DNA of 49,695 nt from Chara braunii (lineage: Eukaryota; Streptophyta; Charophyceae; Charales; Characeae). The position numbers and the translations under genes are program-made. Positions 11,529 through 23,549 of this stretch are shown here, piece by piece; position 1 is the first letter of the stretch, and each line of letters begins with the position of its first letter. Location: contig BFEA01000167.1 in NCBI GenBank assembly GCA_003427395.1, positions 2,120,198 through 2,169,892 of the forward strand, written 5' to 3'. The notes under the pieces are model-generated. The model was not told the DNA's origin. It saw only the letters and a list, made by a program, of their open reading frames with translations, and made no database searches.

Positions 11529-12076
11529 NNNNNNNNNNNNNNNNNNNNNNNNNNNNNNNNNNNNNNNNNNNNNNNNNNNNNNNNNNNNNNNNNNNNNNNN
11601 NNNNNNNNNNNNNNNNNNNNNNNNNNNNNNNNNNNNNNNNNNNNNNNNNNNNNNNNNNNNNNNNNNNNNNNNNNNNNNNNNNNNNNNNNNNNNNNNNNNN
11701 NNNNNNNNNNNNNNNNNNNNNNNNNNNNNNNNNNNNNNNNNNNNNNNNNNNNNNNNNNNNNNNNNNNNNNNNNNNNNNNNNNNNNNNNNNNNNNNNNNNN
11801 NNNNNNNNNNNNNNNNNNNNNNNNNNNNNNNNNNNNNNNNNNNNNNNNNNNNNNNNNNNNNNNNNNNNNNNNNNNNNNNNNNNNNNNNNNNNNNNNNNNN
11901 NNNNNNNNNNNNNNNNNNNNNNNNNNNNNNNNNNNNNNNNNNNNNNNNNNNNNNNNNNNNNNNNNNNNNNNNNNNNNNNNNNNNNNNNNNNNNNNNNNNN
12001 NNNNNNNNNNNNNNNNNNNNNNNNNNNNNNNNNNNNNNNNNNNNNNNNNNNNNNNNNNNNNNNNNNNNNNNNNNNN
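11529..12076. other. Assembly gap (548 N)
   Basis: An unbroken run of N. Frames reported across it have no meaning. Confidence 1.
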
Positions 12077-12744
12077 ACCATAAAGAAATGGAGTGGGACC
12101 CAGGCTCGGCAAAACTCGGAGCGCAGTGAAAATCAGGGTCGGCAAAAACAGGCTCGGAGGTACTGGTGGTTTAAGGTCTTTTTTAGGCCTTCCCTTTTAG
12201 TTTTGGCCCTTCCTCATGGTATCCCGGTCTCTTTTGGCGTCTACCGCCCTATGGTGGCCCCCTTTCCTTGTCTTTTCTCGCGCCCCGCGCACTCCAGTCT
12301 CTCCGGCCATGGGGCCTCCAATCCGTGGTTTTCGTTAATTGTCGTAGGTGACCCCCACGTCGGGGTCCTTATTTTCTAGTGTCCCGCGGCCACCAAGGCT
12401 GTCCACCTCTCGGCTTCACTATTCTCTTGTCATCTGCCATGGCTCGCTTGCTAAGTTCATGGCCCCTCTGACCCTTGCCATGCCGAATTCGAATGGCCCT
12501 CCTGGCCCCATGCTATGCCCCCATGCGCTCACGTCATGTCACTTACTTTCTCGACATCGCCAGCTCCCTTCATTCTGCAGCACTCAGCCCAAGGAATTAA
12601 TCTTCCCGGCGGTCTCGTCCCAGTCCTTAGTCTTTTCTCTCCCTCTTGTCTCCTTTCTCTAGATTCCTCTTTCGTGCACATCTTAGCTATATATCGGTTC
12701 TCACCGACCAAGACAATGTTTAGGAACCATAGGTCCCGACACCG
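12077..12744. other. No gene recognised, upstream of chromovirus LTR
   Basis: This C/T-rich sequence has short overlapping frames. It does not match the region left of the 3' LTR, so it appears to lie outside the retrotransposon. Confidence 0.4.
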
Positions 12745-13002
12745 TGTACTGTTTCAGTCTAGTCCAGTCCTGCCCGGTACCACTGTCGGTACCAGGTCTG
12801 TCCAATCCATTCCAGTCAGTACACTGGGGGTGTACCCCAGTTGTTGTCTGTTTTTCAAATCATTTTTCATTCTACATTTTTGGAGTACGGGCGTGTTGAG
12901 TCAGCGTCGGAGTCGCGTTGTCCCTTCCAGCTCAATCTCCATCTCCTCCCCCTCAACCCTTCGTCTTGATTTTGACGGACCGCCATCCCGACGGGTCCAT
13001 CA
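12745..13002 (+). repeat. 5' LTR of chromovirus
   Basis: Begins tgtactgtttcag and ends gacgggtccatca, matching 21241-21483 along its length (ggtaccactgtcggta, tttttcaaatcatt, ttttggagta, ccatctcctccccctcaacc). It has TG...CA ends. The PBS follows after 3 bases. Confidence 0.85.
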
Positions 13003-13005
13003 CAC

Positions 13006-13017
13006 TGGTATCAGAGC
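13006..13017 (+). promoter_or_regulatory. Primer-binding site, initiator tRNA-Met type
   Basis: TGGTATCAGAGC matches the standard plant LTR-retrotransposon primer-binding site complementary to the 3' end of initiator tRNA-Met. It lies 3 bases after the 5' LTR. Confidence 0.9.
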
Positions 13018-13448
13018 GAGAACGGTCCCCGTTGTAACCCGTCCGCCGTCCCGTAACAGAAACTGATGTAATCCTGATAGCGAGAATTTTAGGGTTCTTT
13101 AGGGCGGAAACTACGAGAAATAGCGAAGAAAAGTTGCAGCGTGGAGAGGCGAACACATGGCGAAAAAGGAGAGCTGGTAGTACGTGAACTTTAGCGCGAT
13201 CATCTTAGTCTCTCCCTCCTCTTGGCACATTCTTGACTCCTTGGGGGGTAGGGAAATGCTGCCGAAAATCCCAAAAAAATAAATATTACGTGTCTCTTCA
13301 TATTTTGTTTATTTATTTATGTAATTATTTTTATTATTATTTTATTTTTTTAATCTCGAAATTTCACTGTTTATTTTATTTCCTCCCCCCCTCCCCTTCA
13401 TGTTATTATTATTTTTTCGTTATTAGATCGCCGCTACCCTACCCTAAC

Positions 13449-13497
13449 CACCTAAACCCTAGTTAGGGTTTTCTTAGGGTTTTTGTAGGGTTTAGGG
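13449..13497. repeat. Head-to-head telomere-like motif in element leader
   Basis: cctaaaccctagttagggtt is followed by tagggttttt and tagggtttagggtt: CCCTAAA-type repeats meet TTTAGGG-type repeats at a short inverted junction. It lies in the untranslated leader between PBS and gag. Such motifs also occur in plant promoters and leaders (telo-boxes). Confidence 0.6.
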
Positions 13498-13730
13498 TTC
13501 TCTTAACCCCCCTACTCTCCCACCTCCTCCCGTCGGGCACCCTGGACCCGAACGACTGCTCTCCCTTCGAGCGGATTCGCGCGACCATCTCACGCGCGAC
13601 CCGCTGGTCACGGAGTGCGCCGACTCACAATTACCCACTCCGCTTCCGCGGTCCCCTCCCTCTCACCGTTGGTTCCCTATCCCCACGCCATAACCCATCT
13701 CCTTCCCCACCTTTTTCTCCACCTCTAGCC

Positions 13731-15282
13731 ATGTCTACCCCCATGCATCCACTACCCATGGACGTGACTATAGCGGAGGAGATCGTCGCGGCGCCCTCCG
13801 TCTCTCAGGCTCCCACCCACCCGACGGTTCAGGGTCAGCACTCTGTGGACCCTACGGACCTTCGCGTTGTTCTTGCGTCTCTCCTTGCACCTCTGCAAGC
13901 GCGACTCGATGCGCTTGCAACCCTGGAGGGGCAAGTCAATGCGCTTGCCCTTGCAGTTCACCGCCTCAAGGGTTATCCTCATCGCTCTTCCCACCACTCC
14001 CAAACCCTATCCCCTACCGGCTCAAAGTTCGTCTCTCCACGACTCCAGGGACGGAGACGTGGTGGTTCGACCTCCTCTGCGGGCTAGGCCCAACACTTCC
14101 CCTCTGCGGTGGTGAGTGTTGCTGCCGCTCAGACCATACCGTATGTTGCGGCACATCCGTCTGCCCCCGCCACCCCCGTCGTCCTTGCCGCTTCGGCCAC
14201 TGCCGCATGTGTTGTTGCCCAGATACCGATATCTGGCTAGGCAGTTTCATCTACCCACCTCGGTGTTGCTTCCCAGCTTCGTGCACCGGTCACGACACTA
14301 CGACTCTGAGTTCTCCCTTCTCCCGGTAGGGTACTTTCTCCGCCTCCTCCATCTCCACCTTCGACCCCGCGCACCCACGAGTGGCTACCCTACAGGCCGC
14401 AGTGGCGCAGCTCCAGGCGAAGATTGTCTCCATGAGACAGCCTCACCCTTCAAAGCCCCTCCCACCTCTGTCTTGCCGGCTCGTTTCCCTCGACCGTCTC
14501 CCCCCCCTCTATCATCCTACCTCGCTACTCCGTCACAGTTGGTTGTGGCCGTTGCCTCCACGTTTGCTGGACCTTCCACTAGCAGCCCCGACTCTCAGCT
14601 TGTCACCACTTCTACCTCTGCACCCGCCTCGACATTTGCCGCCTCAGTGCGGGCCCATCAACCCCTCTCCCCTCGCCGTCAGCACGGCGGTCCCACCCTT
14701 GTGCATCTATCGTACATACCCGACTTCAATAGTACAATGCGCGTGTCGCACTGGTTGTAGGCTGCCACACGCGCGCTGACACTGGCTAACACTAATCAGG
14801 CGTTGTGGTGCTCCACGCTCGAACCTAAATTGCGAGGCAGTGCGTTCGCCGCATGGGAGAACTATTATACTCGTCATACTCATTCAGGTGAGGCTCCCAC
14901 TTTCGCGGATTTCACTGCGTTCCTCCATGACCGCTACGACACTCTCTACGATGCGACCGACGCCTTAGATCGGGTCACCCAAACGCAGTGGCGCGGGTCC
15001 TCCGCACCAGCCGATCTTGAGCGTCACATCAGAGTGTTTCAGGACGCTCGCCTCATTTGCGATGAGGCACTTCTACTCGAGGTCCTTTTGACCAACAGCT
15101 TCGTAGTCAGTCTTCCAACTGACTACCGCATCGAGCTCTTGCGACAAAGTTTTTCCTCCTCAAAGCAGGTCTACGAGGCTGCTCGGCGGTATCAGAAGAT
15201 GCGGAGTCACTTCTCCGACGCCCCATCTTCTTCACGATCCACCGTCGTCGCCACCCAGTCACGCGATGCTACTCGCAGTTGA
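13731..15282 (+). pseudogene. Chromovirus gag (capsid), interrupted
   Basis: The N-terminal part (13731-14087) contains VVLASLLAPLQARLDALATL, a plausible coiled segment. It is followed by a low-complexity Pro/Ser/Thr region with frameshifts (14100-14760). The clearest homology is 14803-15282 (159 aa), with the retrotransposon gag pattern GSAFAAWENYY, FADFTAFLHDRY and a later YRIELLRQSF. This portion builds the capsid shell around the element RNA. The coding stretch is broken by at least two frame changes, so no full Gag can be made. The start codon is tentative: it is the first ATG after the leader with open frame. Confidence 0.75.
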
Positions 15283-15444
15283 TCCTCCTTTGCCGGCTGC
15301 TTTCACCGACCAGCTCGACTTGGAGCGCCATTCTCTCTTCGCTACAGTTTTTTAGAGTACGGCGAGGACGCATCGGTCGAGCTTGACCCTACCCTTGGGG
15401 ACGCCCTCGAGGACATTGAGCTCCGAGACGTCATCTAGTATCAC

Positions 15445-15741
15445 TTGGATGACGACAATGTCCCGGTGGTCGAGCGCCTGCAGATGGCCATATCCGTCAT
15501 GGGTCGTGCGCGCAGTTGGGTTGCACAGGTTGGCGCCCTCATGATCACGGTTCCTCAGGTAGACCTCCCGCAGGGTTTTGTTTCTCCTCGCGATGCTCTA
15601 TCTCATGAGGAGCGTGCCGCCCTCGAGGCCCGTCGCAGCTGCCTTCGTTGCTGCCAAGATGGACACACCTCCTCACGGTGTCCATACCATGCCGCCCTCG
15701 ATCGGCACTACGCTGACATTTGTCGCCAGCGCCGATCTTAG
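15445..15741 (+). pseudogene. Chromovirus nucleocapsid/zinc-knuckle segment
   Basis: The frame encodes a CCHC zinc knuckle at 15640-15681 (C-x2-C-x4-H-x4-C, read CLRCCQDGHTSSRC), which binds the element RNA during packaging. It is separated from the capsid part by stop codons near 15283-15440, in keeping with decay. The frame ends at 15741 before the protease region. Confidence 0.8.
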
Positions 15742-16560
15742 TCCCCCCCCGGGCCCCGCTCGGCATGCCCCACCCAGCTAGCCACAGTGCAGTGTACCGT
15801 TGAGGCCTCGCACGTAGCCGGCTTCCCGACCACGGAGTCGCGATTTGCCCCTTCAGCTACCCCACCAGAGGATCCTTAGGACACGACAGATACAGTTCCC
15901 TCTGCCCCACGGTCTGTCGCCGTACCGTCTGCCCCAAAGCAGACCGCTGCATCAAGTCCTTCCCCCTCGAGACTTCCGATGTGTCGCACCATTCACACAA
16001 CTCGTTGTAGTGCCCAGCTGGTGACTCGCGATGACGTTGTGTCATCTCTCCTGGATTTTAGCATCCTTCAGGCTCGCTAGGAGCAACTCACGGGACACGT
16101 AAACGTCCTGCGTGGTCTTCTCGCTCTGCTCTCTGACCCTCATCGCACCCTCTCCATCTTCCCTATTCGCCTGGGAACATCTACGAGGGTGTACTGTGAC
16201 CGAGCTTTATGGGACTGTGGCTCGTAGGGAGACTTCGTTCACCCTCGCGTGGCCGAGGAAGCTTGCCTAGCTACCTCCGGGTCTCGCTCTCCTATCTTCG
16301 TTACCCTCAGAGATAACAAGACGCAGCGCTTCTTCGATCAGACGGTCTCCGACCTCCACTTCTCTCACACCCTCTAACCATCGAATAGTACTCAGGCGTC
16401 TCGGTGCTACCATTCCTCTGCATACTTCGACGTGTTGGAGACTGGGTGCGACTTTATCCTTGACACTCCCTGGTCTCGCCGGTTCCGTGGCACAGAGGCC
16501 GAATTGGCGACTGAGACACTCGTTGTCAAAATGAAGTATGGCCAAACCCATCAAGTCCCC
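15742..16560 (+). pseudogene. Chromovirus protease region, degenerate
   Basis: A retropepsin-like segment lies about 16190-16560. The expected D-T/S-G active-site triplet reads DCGS in the context ALWDCGS, immediately followed by a TAG stop. Downstream in another frame, DVLETGCDFILDTPW resembles the typical DVILGMDWL strand of gypsy proteases. Several stops interrupt it. Retropepsin normally matures Gag-Pol; this copy cannot be functional as read. Confidence 0.6.
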
Positions 16561-17011
16561 TTCATTAGAACCACAGGCGACACCCCTCCAGACCTACCTC
16601 CCCAAGACCCTCGTCCCTTTGGGTCCCACCCAGACATCACCTCCACTTCTCCTTATCAGTTTGCTCACTTCATACGACAGGAGGACATCGCGTTCTACTT
16701 TGTCCTGAGGTTGAGCTCATCTCATTGGAGCCCGATCCCCCTGACCCTTCCTCCCTCTTCGCGGCTCCCATCTCCACATCCACCCGACAGTCTACGGATA
16801 CCCCCTCGATAACCCAGGTCCCTTCGCCTCTCACTACCGAGTCCACCCATACGTCTCGTGCCGACGCAGACGTTGAGGAATTCATGCGGTTCACGACTGA
16901 CTTAGAGTCCTCTGTTCACGATTTGATTCGAAAGTACCACGACGTTTTTCCCTCGTATTTCTCATACAGCGGGATCCCTCCCGTACGCGGTGTTGAGCAT
17001 TTATCCAGCTC
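16561..17011 (+). pseudogene. Protease-RT linker, broken frames
   Basis: Pro/Ser-rich linker sequence. The frame at 16725-17057 contains a segment ending VHDLIRKYHDVFPSYFSY, matching the usual lead-in to gypsy RT (YxDVFp...). It then shifts frame to enter the RT. Confidence 0.6.
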
Positions 17012-18349
17012 ATGCCTGACTATCGTGTCCACCATCAGACACCCTACCAACTATTGATTCTAGAAGCGATAGAACTCAAGTGTCAGCTTGAGAAGCTCCT
17101 TCGACTGGGTTTCATTAAACCCAGTAACTCCCATTGGGGTGCACCCATCCTCTTTGCTCACAAAGAGGGCGGAACTATCCGCTTCTGCATTGACTACCGT
17201 GACCTTAATTGTTACACGGTTAAGAATAGCTATCCCATGCCTCGTGCGGATGAGTTGTTTGACCGTCTGGCAGGCCACCGCTTCTTCACAAAGATCGATC
17301 TTCGTAGTGGTTCCCACCGGATCCGCGTTGCCATAGAGGATCAGCCGAAGATCGCATTTCGATCACGCTTCGACCACTACGAGTTCACAATGATGCCATT
17401 CGACCTCACCGATGCACCCGCCACCTTCCAGATTGAGATGAATGACATCTTCAGGGACATCCTTGAAGAATACGTTCTCGTATACCTGGATAATATCCTG
17501 GTCTACAATCGTACCTTAAAACACCATATCATACACCTCTGCGATGTCCTACAACGCTTACACAAGCATGGCTTCTATGCCAAGCTTAGTAAGTGTCGCT
17601 TTGCCCAGAGCAAAGTGGACTTTCTAGGACACCATGTTTCTGACCAGGGTTTCCACATGGACAACGCAGAGATCACAGCTATTACGGAATGGCTTGTCCC
17701 CACATCTGTCAAGCAGCTTCGTAGTTTTCTAGGCCTCACTAGTTACTATAGTAATTCCATCCAGGGATATGCTAGGTATTCCTACGTCCTTACCTCCACC
17801 CTCCTCCGGAAGAACCCACCATGGTTTTGGACACCCATGTGCGAGGACGCCTTCCATACCCTCAAGAAGGCGGTGACTTATGCGCCGGTTGCTCGCCTTC
17901 CCGATTTTGATCGTCCCTTCATCGTCACCACTAATGCGTCAGATTTTGCAGTAGGAGCTGTACTTTCTCAGGTTTTTCCCTCTCCTCCCGATTCACCTTA
18001 TCCTCATGTTACTCCTTTTCCCCCCTCTCATGCTGACACTGCTTCTCGACTGACGCCTACCCTCCCACCACTTCCGTCCACTGACAGTCCTCCCGTTACT
18101 TATTCCCCGACCATCGCGGAGGATAGGATTGTCGAGGCTCGTGCTAGGGATTGTCCGATCGCCTTCTACTCCCGCCGCCAGCTACTGCCTGTCGAGATAA
18201 ACTACACTGTCGATGAACGTGAGGTTCTCGCAGTAATTTATGTTACCCGACATTGGCGTCATTACCTGCACGGGGCGCCCTTCACGGTGCTCACAGACAA
18301 CTCAGTTGTCCAGGCTCTCCTCACGAAGCCCAAACTTTCTCCTCGATAG
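17012..18349 (+). pseudogene. Chromovirus reverse transcriptase and RNase H
   Basis: This is a 445-codon open stretch with RT then RNase H, which copy element RNA into DNA. Visible motifs are GGTIRFCIDYRDLN, the first catalytic Asp in FFTKIDLRSG, and the second catalytic box, which reads VYLDNILVY (codons 17483-17494) instead of YLDD; the final Asp codon is AAT. LGHHVSDQG and LRSFLGLTSYY follow. RNase H starts near TTNASDFAVGAVLSQ (the usual first Asp is Asn here) and keeps YTVDEREVLAV and LTDNSVVQALL. A Pro-rich ~50-aa insertion sits after VLSQ. The frame stops at 18349 inside the RNase H end. Although open, it is judged inactive because of the two Asp-to-Asn changes. Confidence 0.92.
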
Positions 18350-18430
18350 GCATGTTGGTGGCGTGACTTATGCGAGTTCAGTTTCACCACTCAGTCCATC
18401 AAGGGTGAAACGAACCGTGTCGTCAATGTC

Positions 18431-19249
18431 TTGTTCCGCCGTCCTGATCACAATCAGGAACCCATCCATCTTGCTTTCATCTCCATCACCACTATTGATC
18501 AATCGATGATCGGTGCATATCGCACTCAATACCGTCACTGCCCTGATTATCGCGTCATCCATGTGACACTGCGGAGTGGCAAGACCGTTCCCTCATACTC
18601 TCTCGGTGAAAACGATCTCGTGTATTGGCATGGCAGATCTGGTCAATTAGAACCACATATCTACGTTCCCTCTACCGGACAACTCTGTGTCCAAGTTGTT
18701 GCAGAGTTCCATGACCAAGCAGTTGCCGGTCATATGGGCTTACATAAGACGTTGACTCGTGTTTGCCAACTATACGTTTGGCCGAAGTCCAAGGACTTCG
18801 TCAAAGCCTACATCCAGGAGTGTCTTACGTGTAAGGAGGTGAACAGTGCGAACCACGTTCCGTATGGGTTACTTCAACCCTTACCCATACCCGAGGGTCA
18901 TTGGCAGTCCATCTCGATGGATTTCATTGGTCCCCTCCGCCAACCCACTGAGTGAGGTCATGATGTTATCGTGGTCGTCGTCGATCGCTTCACGAAGCGT
19001 GCACGTTTTGCTCCGTGCCGCTATCGCATTAGTGCTCGGGAGGTCGCCGACATCGTCTTCGACCGAGTCGTGAGGGATCACGGCTTACCTCAGAGCATCA
19101 TCTCCGACCGTGACCCGCGCTTTACCAGCACATTTTGGCGACGCCTACACGAGGTGTACGGATCCCAGCTTCGCTTCTCATCGTCTTACCACTCTGAGAT
19201 GGATGGTTATACGGAGGTCACCAATAAGACTCCTGGTAATATCCTCTGA
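18431..19249 (+). pseudogene. Chromovirus integrase, zinc and catalytic domains
   Basis: The N-terminal HHCC zinc domain is visible as FHDQAVAGH...CLTCKE, followed by WQSISMDFIGPL with the first catalytic Asp. A TGA-type break falls after QPTE near 18953. The catalytic core resumes in the same frame with VVVVDRFTKRARF, IISDRDPRFTSTFW (second Asp) and GYTEVTNK (Glu; consensus DGQTEVVN). The frame stops at about 19247. Integrase would insert the DNA copy into chromatin. Confidence 0.85.
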
Positions 19250-19350
19250 ACGTTTGTTAGGGATGACCAGCACTGAGACTTACACTTAGCCCACGCGGAG
19301 ATTACGTACAACCACGCTGTTTCGCAAGTCACGGGGATGTCGTCATTATA

Positions 19351-19794
19351 TTGCGACCTCAACTACCACCCTCGTGTACCCGCGGATTTCCTACGACCAT
19401 CGCGGTTGCGCCCATACACTATTGTCCTGCACTTGACGACTGGATCGCCCACATAGCGGCGATTATGAAGCACGCACATGAGAGTTTAACCGACTCTCAG
19501 ACTCGCATGGTCGCACGAGCAAACCGATCACAGATGAACCACCCATTCAAAGTTGGTTACGATGTGCTCGTCGACGCACGCCACTTGCAGCTCGAAGCGG
19601 ATACACTTTGCAAGTTCAGGCGTTGTTTCTTTCGTCCATGCCACATCCTTCAGGTTGTCAGTTCTGATATTGCCGCTAGTCCGGTCAGCTTCCGTGTGAA
19701 GCTACCTGATTACCTTCGACAGACTCACATACACAATGTTTACCACGTCTCCTTGCTGCGTCTTTATCACAGACCGTCCGAGCGCTTCGCATGA
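19351..19794 (+). pseudogene. Chromovirus integrase C-terminal (GPY/F-like) region
   Basis: Contains FKVGYDVLVDARHLQL, then FRPCHILQVV (equivalent of the GPF strand) and the typical closing segment HNVYHVSLLRLYHRP. It links the catalytic core to the chromodomain, which lies in another frame after a small indel near 19760-19790. Confidence 0.8.
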
Positions 19795-20173
19795 CGCCCT
19801 TATGAGCGCCTTCCACATGGTGGACGGTCACAAGAAGTTCGTCATTTCCGACATCGTATCTCACCGAGTTACCAACGATACCCCTCCACGCATCGAGTAC
19901 CTTATGAGTTGGAAGGGCTATCATGATGAGGAGGCTACTTGGGAGCCCCTCGAGCACTTGCAACACGCCCGGATGTTGGTGCGTGCATATGACTGTATTC
20001 ATCGTGTTGAGACATTTGCTCCTACTCAGCCGACTGACCCTCTTCCTCCTCGTCCGGCTGAGGAGGTCGCTGAGGACGAGCCCGGTCCCTCTGAGGCCGT
20101 TCTTCAGCAGTGGATGGACGACTCCGCGCGTCCACAACGCACTCGTCGGCGCCCTCGGCGTCTCGACGATTGA
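19736..20173 (+). pseudogene. Integrase chromodomain and tail
   Basis: The chromodomain spans roughly 19838-19985 with FVISDIVSHRV, IEYLMSWKGY, EEATWEPLEHL and ARMLVRAY. In chromoviruses it reads methylated histone H3 and guides integration. The frame is offset from the preceding integrase frame, so a frameshift separates them; the ATG at 19736 is not a real start. The tail is acidic then Arg-rich (RRRPRRLDD) and ends at 20171-20173. Confidence 0.88.
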
Positions 20174-21240
20174 CACTCTGATCACCTACCATCTCCTTAC
20201 TGACTCACACCTTTAGATACTCCATCATTAACTTCTTCAAGATATCAATGTTTTGCGGCTCTGGTCGACATCGACTCGACTCCTACTTCATCGATGTCAT
20301 CGACCACCTCGACGACTTCAGTGACCTTTTCGACTCCTGCCATCTTATCGGCTTCAGCTACTTTGGACGTGACTACTTCACGCCACCACCCTACCCTGTA
20401 CATTCTCTTGCATCTGTCGCATGATGGTTCTCACTTAGTTGGGTCTCTTTGAGTTGGGCTCTCCCTTGGTATCACATCGGCATTGAGACCGTAGCGTTAT
20501 CTTGGCTTCCCTCATCCCAGATCTAGCTCCCTCCTCCCCCAGTCAGCGAGTTGTGTGCATGTTTCCCTCACCCACTGCCCTCATCACCCTAGTGCAGACT
20601 CTTGCATGCCTTCAGTTAGGCATATCTCCACCCTATTCCAGGCTTCCTTTCTCATGGTCGACCCTGCATGGTGTCACCCTTTTGTCGAGCATTACCCGCT
20701 TTGATGGTCTATCTGTTAGGGTCATTGGTTTTATTTCGCTACCACTCTCCCACCTTGAGCCTGATGATCTATCCCAGCTTCGTGTGTGATTGCCCTTAGG
20801 AGTTTCCATTCTTAGGCTGCATTCACCCCCTCTAAGACCATCCCACTCTTAGTGGTTCAGCGACATGACATTACTTGTGACATATTGCTCTTTTCCCTTT
20901 CAACACTGAGGTCATTGCCTTTAAGACTTTATGATTGTATCATGCTACATTTCATTTTCTGCTGATAGTTAGGATGTTTATACCAGACATTTGCTTTTCA
21001 GTTGACATTATGTAGTTTAGACTGCATCGCATGGACTTCGCATGGAGCGTGTTCCACATCCTAGATTTCTTAGCTTTCTTTATTGCAGAGTTTCGCTGCT
21101 TTTGCAGATAGCGTGTTTATGGCTTTTGCGATCCATTACAGGTATGAGGATCGTGCAGTGAGACTCTATCTGTCAGGGCCTATTCGACTATTTGCCAGTT
21201 CGGCCTGTGGGACCAGGCCGTGGCCTGACCCCACTGGTCG
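20174..21240. other. Non-coding 3' region of chromovirus
   Basis: Between integrase and 3' LTR there is ~1.07 kb of C/T-rich sequence with no recognisable domain. The only open frame over 90 codons (20502-20789) shows nothing identifiable. Confidence 0.5.
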
Positions 21241-21483
21241 TGTACTGTTCCAGTCCAGTCTTGCTTGGTACCACTGTCGGTATCAGGCCCGTCCAGTTAG
21301 TCCGCTGAGGGTATACCCCAACTGTTGTCTATTTTTCAAATCATTCTTCATTCTGCACTTTTGGAGTACAGGCGTGTTGAGTTCGCATCAGAGCTGCGTT
21401 GTCCCTTCCAACTCCATCTCCATCTCCTCCCCCTCAACCGTTCGTCTTGATCTTGATGGATTGCCATCTCGACGGGTCCGTCA
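21241..21483 (+). repeat. 3' LTR of chromovirus
   Basis: Matches 12745-13002 from tgtactgttccag to gacgggtccgtca, with one ~15-bp deletion relative to the 5' copy and scattered, mainly transition, differences. Confidence 0.85.
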
Positions 21484-23549
21484 AAAGCAGGTTGCGTCGC
21501 TGGCGGAGGTGATTAGCCCCTTCGTATCTGCACCTACGCGGGTTGCACCATGAGAAGTAATGGTTGAACCCTCATGGTTGATGGAGGAGAATCTGAAGTT
21601 GAAGCATAATCATAGGTTCAAGAGCGTCTTCTTCTAGAAAAGGCGATATTGATTTTCCACTTTGGTGCCATCGTGTCGGCTTGAAGTGCGCCCGATGAAG
21701 ATGAAAATGTGAGTCTCGTTCTTCTTGGAGTGGATGACGAGCCTCGTATAATGTGGGAGAAAAACCTTCACCGGATCTCTTGGTTCTGCTATGCAGCTTG
21801 GACCGATGTGGCGCGGTCTTTCCAAGATGACATGAAACCAATGTCCAGGTCATGAGGAAATAACTTGAAGTTCCTTGAGGCATAAATTATCACAATTTTC
21901 CTTTGCCCGTTGTCCCAATAAGCCTTTGAAGAAGAAGGCTATGTGTGATACGAAGAGTGGAGAAAAAGTAATACTTGAGAGATTCTCACCAAGGCTCAGA
22001 AGACCGTTGTTGATCCACAACTTCCCTCCTTCATGTGTTGTTGAGGCAATGCACAAGGTGACGCAATAGAACGGAATCCCAAGATTGTGAGCGCAAATGA
22101 TCCTGCAACTAAAAAAACCCTTGTTGGCCTGAGTGAGTTCCTAGGGGGAGAGAGTGATCAGACCGATACTGCCTACATACATGAGGGACATAAGTGAGCA
22201 GTCAAACGAGTGGAAGAGGAGACGGACTACAATTTTTTTTAAGGCTATAAAAGGTTTTCACCTTGTTCTGAAGGGTGAGGGGGGAGGTGGAGACCTCGAA
22301 ATTGAGCAGATAATTTATTGTGAGGGTTGCGGCATATCATCTTCCACCTGTTTGTTTTGCAACTCATTGAAGGACTGGGGAATAATAAGGGAAAAAAGGT
22401 ACAAATGGGGGGGGAGGAGTGTAACTGTTTTTGGATCAAGAACGGAGATTTTTTCAATCCTATGGTCGACGGATATGCGGGGGGGTGGAGGAGTTGCGGG
22501 GAAGGGGAGTGATGAGTTCTTTGAGCTGACATATAAGCTTCTCATCTGAAATAAGGAAGACATACTTGAAAGTGAGGTTGGGTGGGATGTAGGAGAGCAG
22601 GAAGTGATTGAAGAGGGGTCTGAGGGGAGTATCCAAGGTGGGGGGTGAGTACTAGTAGGAAGGAGAGATAGATTATGATTGCAGGGGAAAGTGGGATTGG
22701 GGGAAGGAAGGAGTGCTATGAGAAGGAAAGCAGAATGATGATAAGGGGCGGATGTCTGGCGATCAGTAGTGTTGGGTGCGGACATAGTATCACTGATGAG
22801 TCGACAGACTTATCGAAACTGGCATACTAACAAGACTGACTGATAGACCGCTGACGGATGAAATGGATACAAACGACGATGCCAGTAGGTAGACTGCCGA
22901 GAAGGAAGGTCTGGAGTGGAGACCCGATTGCTTCGAAAGCAGTAGCAGGTAAACAACTGAATACCAGGGCCGGCTTCCCCGACAACTGCGATCGAAGGGA
23001 GCGATCCTTCGCCAAAATCAGGAAAGGGGAAGGACAACTTCAGTATGATCCAACCGGTGGTGTGGCGTTCGCGCACAGGTTTGCATACGCAACCGGCATT
23101 GTTGGCGGACAAGCGCTGGAAGGTGCAACTCGAAGCACTTCGCAAGCTGTGGTGGCCAGACAAGCACTTGTGACTTCTACTGTCACAGGTTAAGGCAACA
23201 GGACCGCAAGTTGAGGGGCGGCGACGCGGTGGTCGAGGCAGGGTAAGTTTCGTTTTTGAAAGACTCCTGCTGAGGATGTCATGCTGCGAACTCACCGATC
23301 GTAGATGGTTGCATCATGTTATAGGGTAGGATGGTAAAATTTGGATGGTCGCTGCTGATGCAGAGGGAGGGCTGTAGATGAAGTGGTTGGTGTACCGAAA
23401 CAAGGTCCTAGAGTGTCAAACCCATTCCCATAGTAGTTCGGACAAAAAAACATTGACGGACCTCAAAATAACTTGTGGCGTGGAAGTTGGTCCGGATAGA
23501 ATGGGTTGAAGTAGGCATAATGGATTGGAAATTAAATAAAAATAAAAAA
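21484..23549. other. No gene recognised
   Basis: Unique-looking sequence. Frames at 22154-22549 plus, 22315-22785 minus, 22810-23295 minus and 22858-23193 plus overlap one another. None has a signal peptide, domain motif or convincing composition. Confidence 0.45.

Larger units (their letters stand above)
12745..21483 (+). mobile_element. Decayed Ty3/gypsy chromovirus, near full length (~8.7 kb)
   Basis: Domain order is LTR, PBS, gag, zinc knuckle, protease, RT, RNase H, integrase, chromodomain, LTR, which is diagnostic of the Ty3/gypsy chromovirus lineage. The two LTRs are short and differ from each other by roughly 10-15% plus one ~15-bp indel (by eye), so the insertion is old. Reading frames are broken by many stops and frameshifts, and protease, RT and RNase H each show altered active-site positions. 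No target-site duplication is seen (caccg on the left, aaagc on the right), and no clear polypurine tract precedes the 3' LTR, so the exact ends are tentative. Confidence 0.9.

Noticed and set aside
11357-12379. Frames of 210-340 codons through the N run
   Set aside because: Ns cannot be translated; the flanks show no domain.
13752-16045. Minus-strand open frames inside the chromovirus (13752-14003, 15545-15766, 15857-16045 and similar)
   Set aside because: They are shadows opposite gag and protease sequence.
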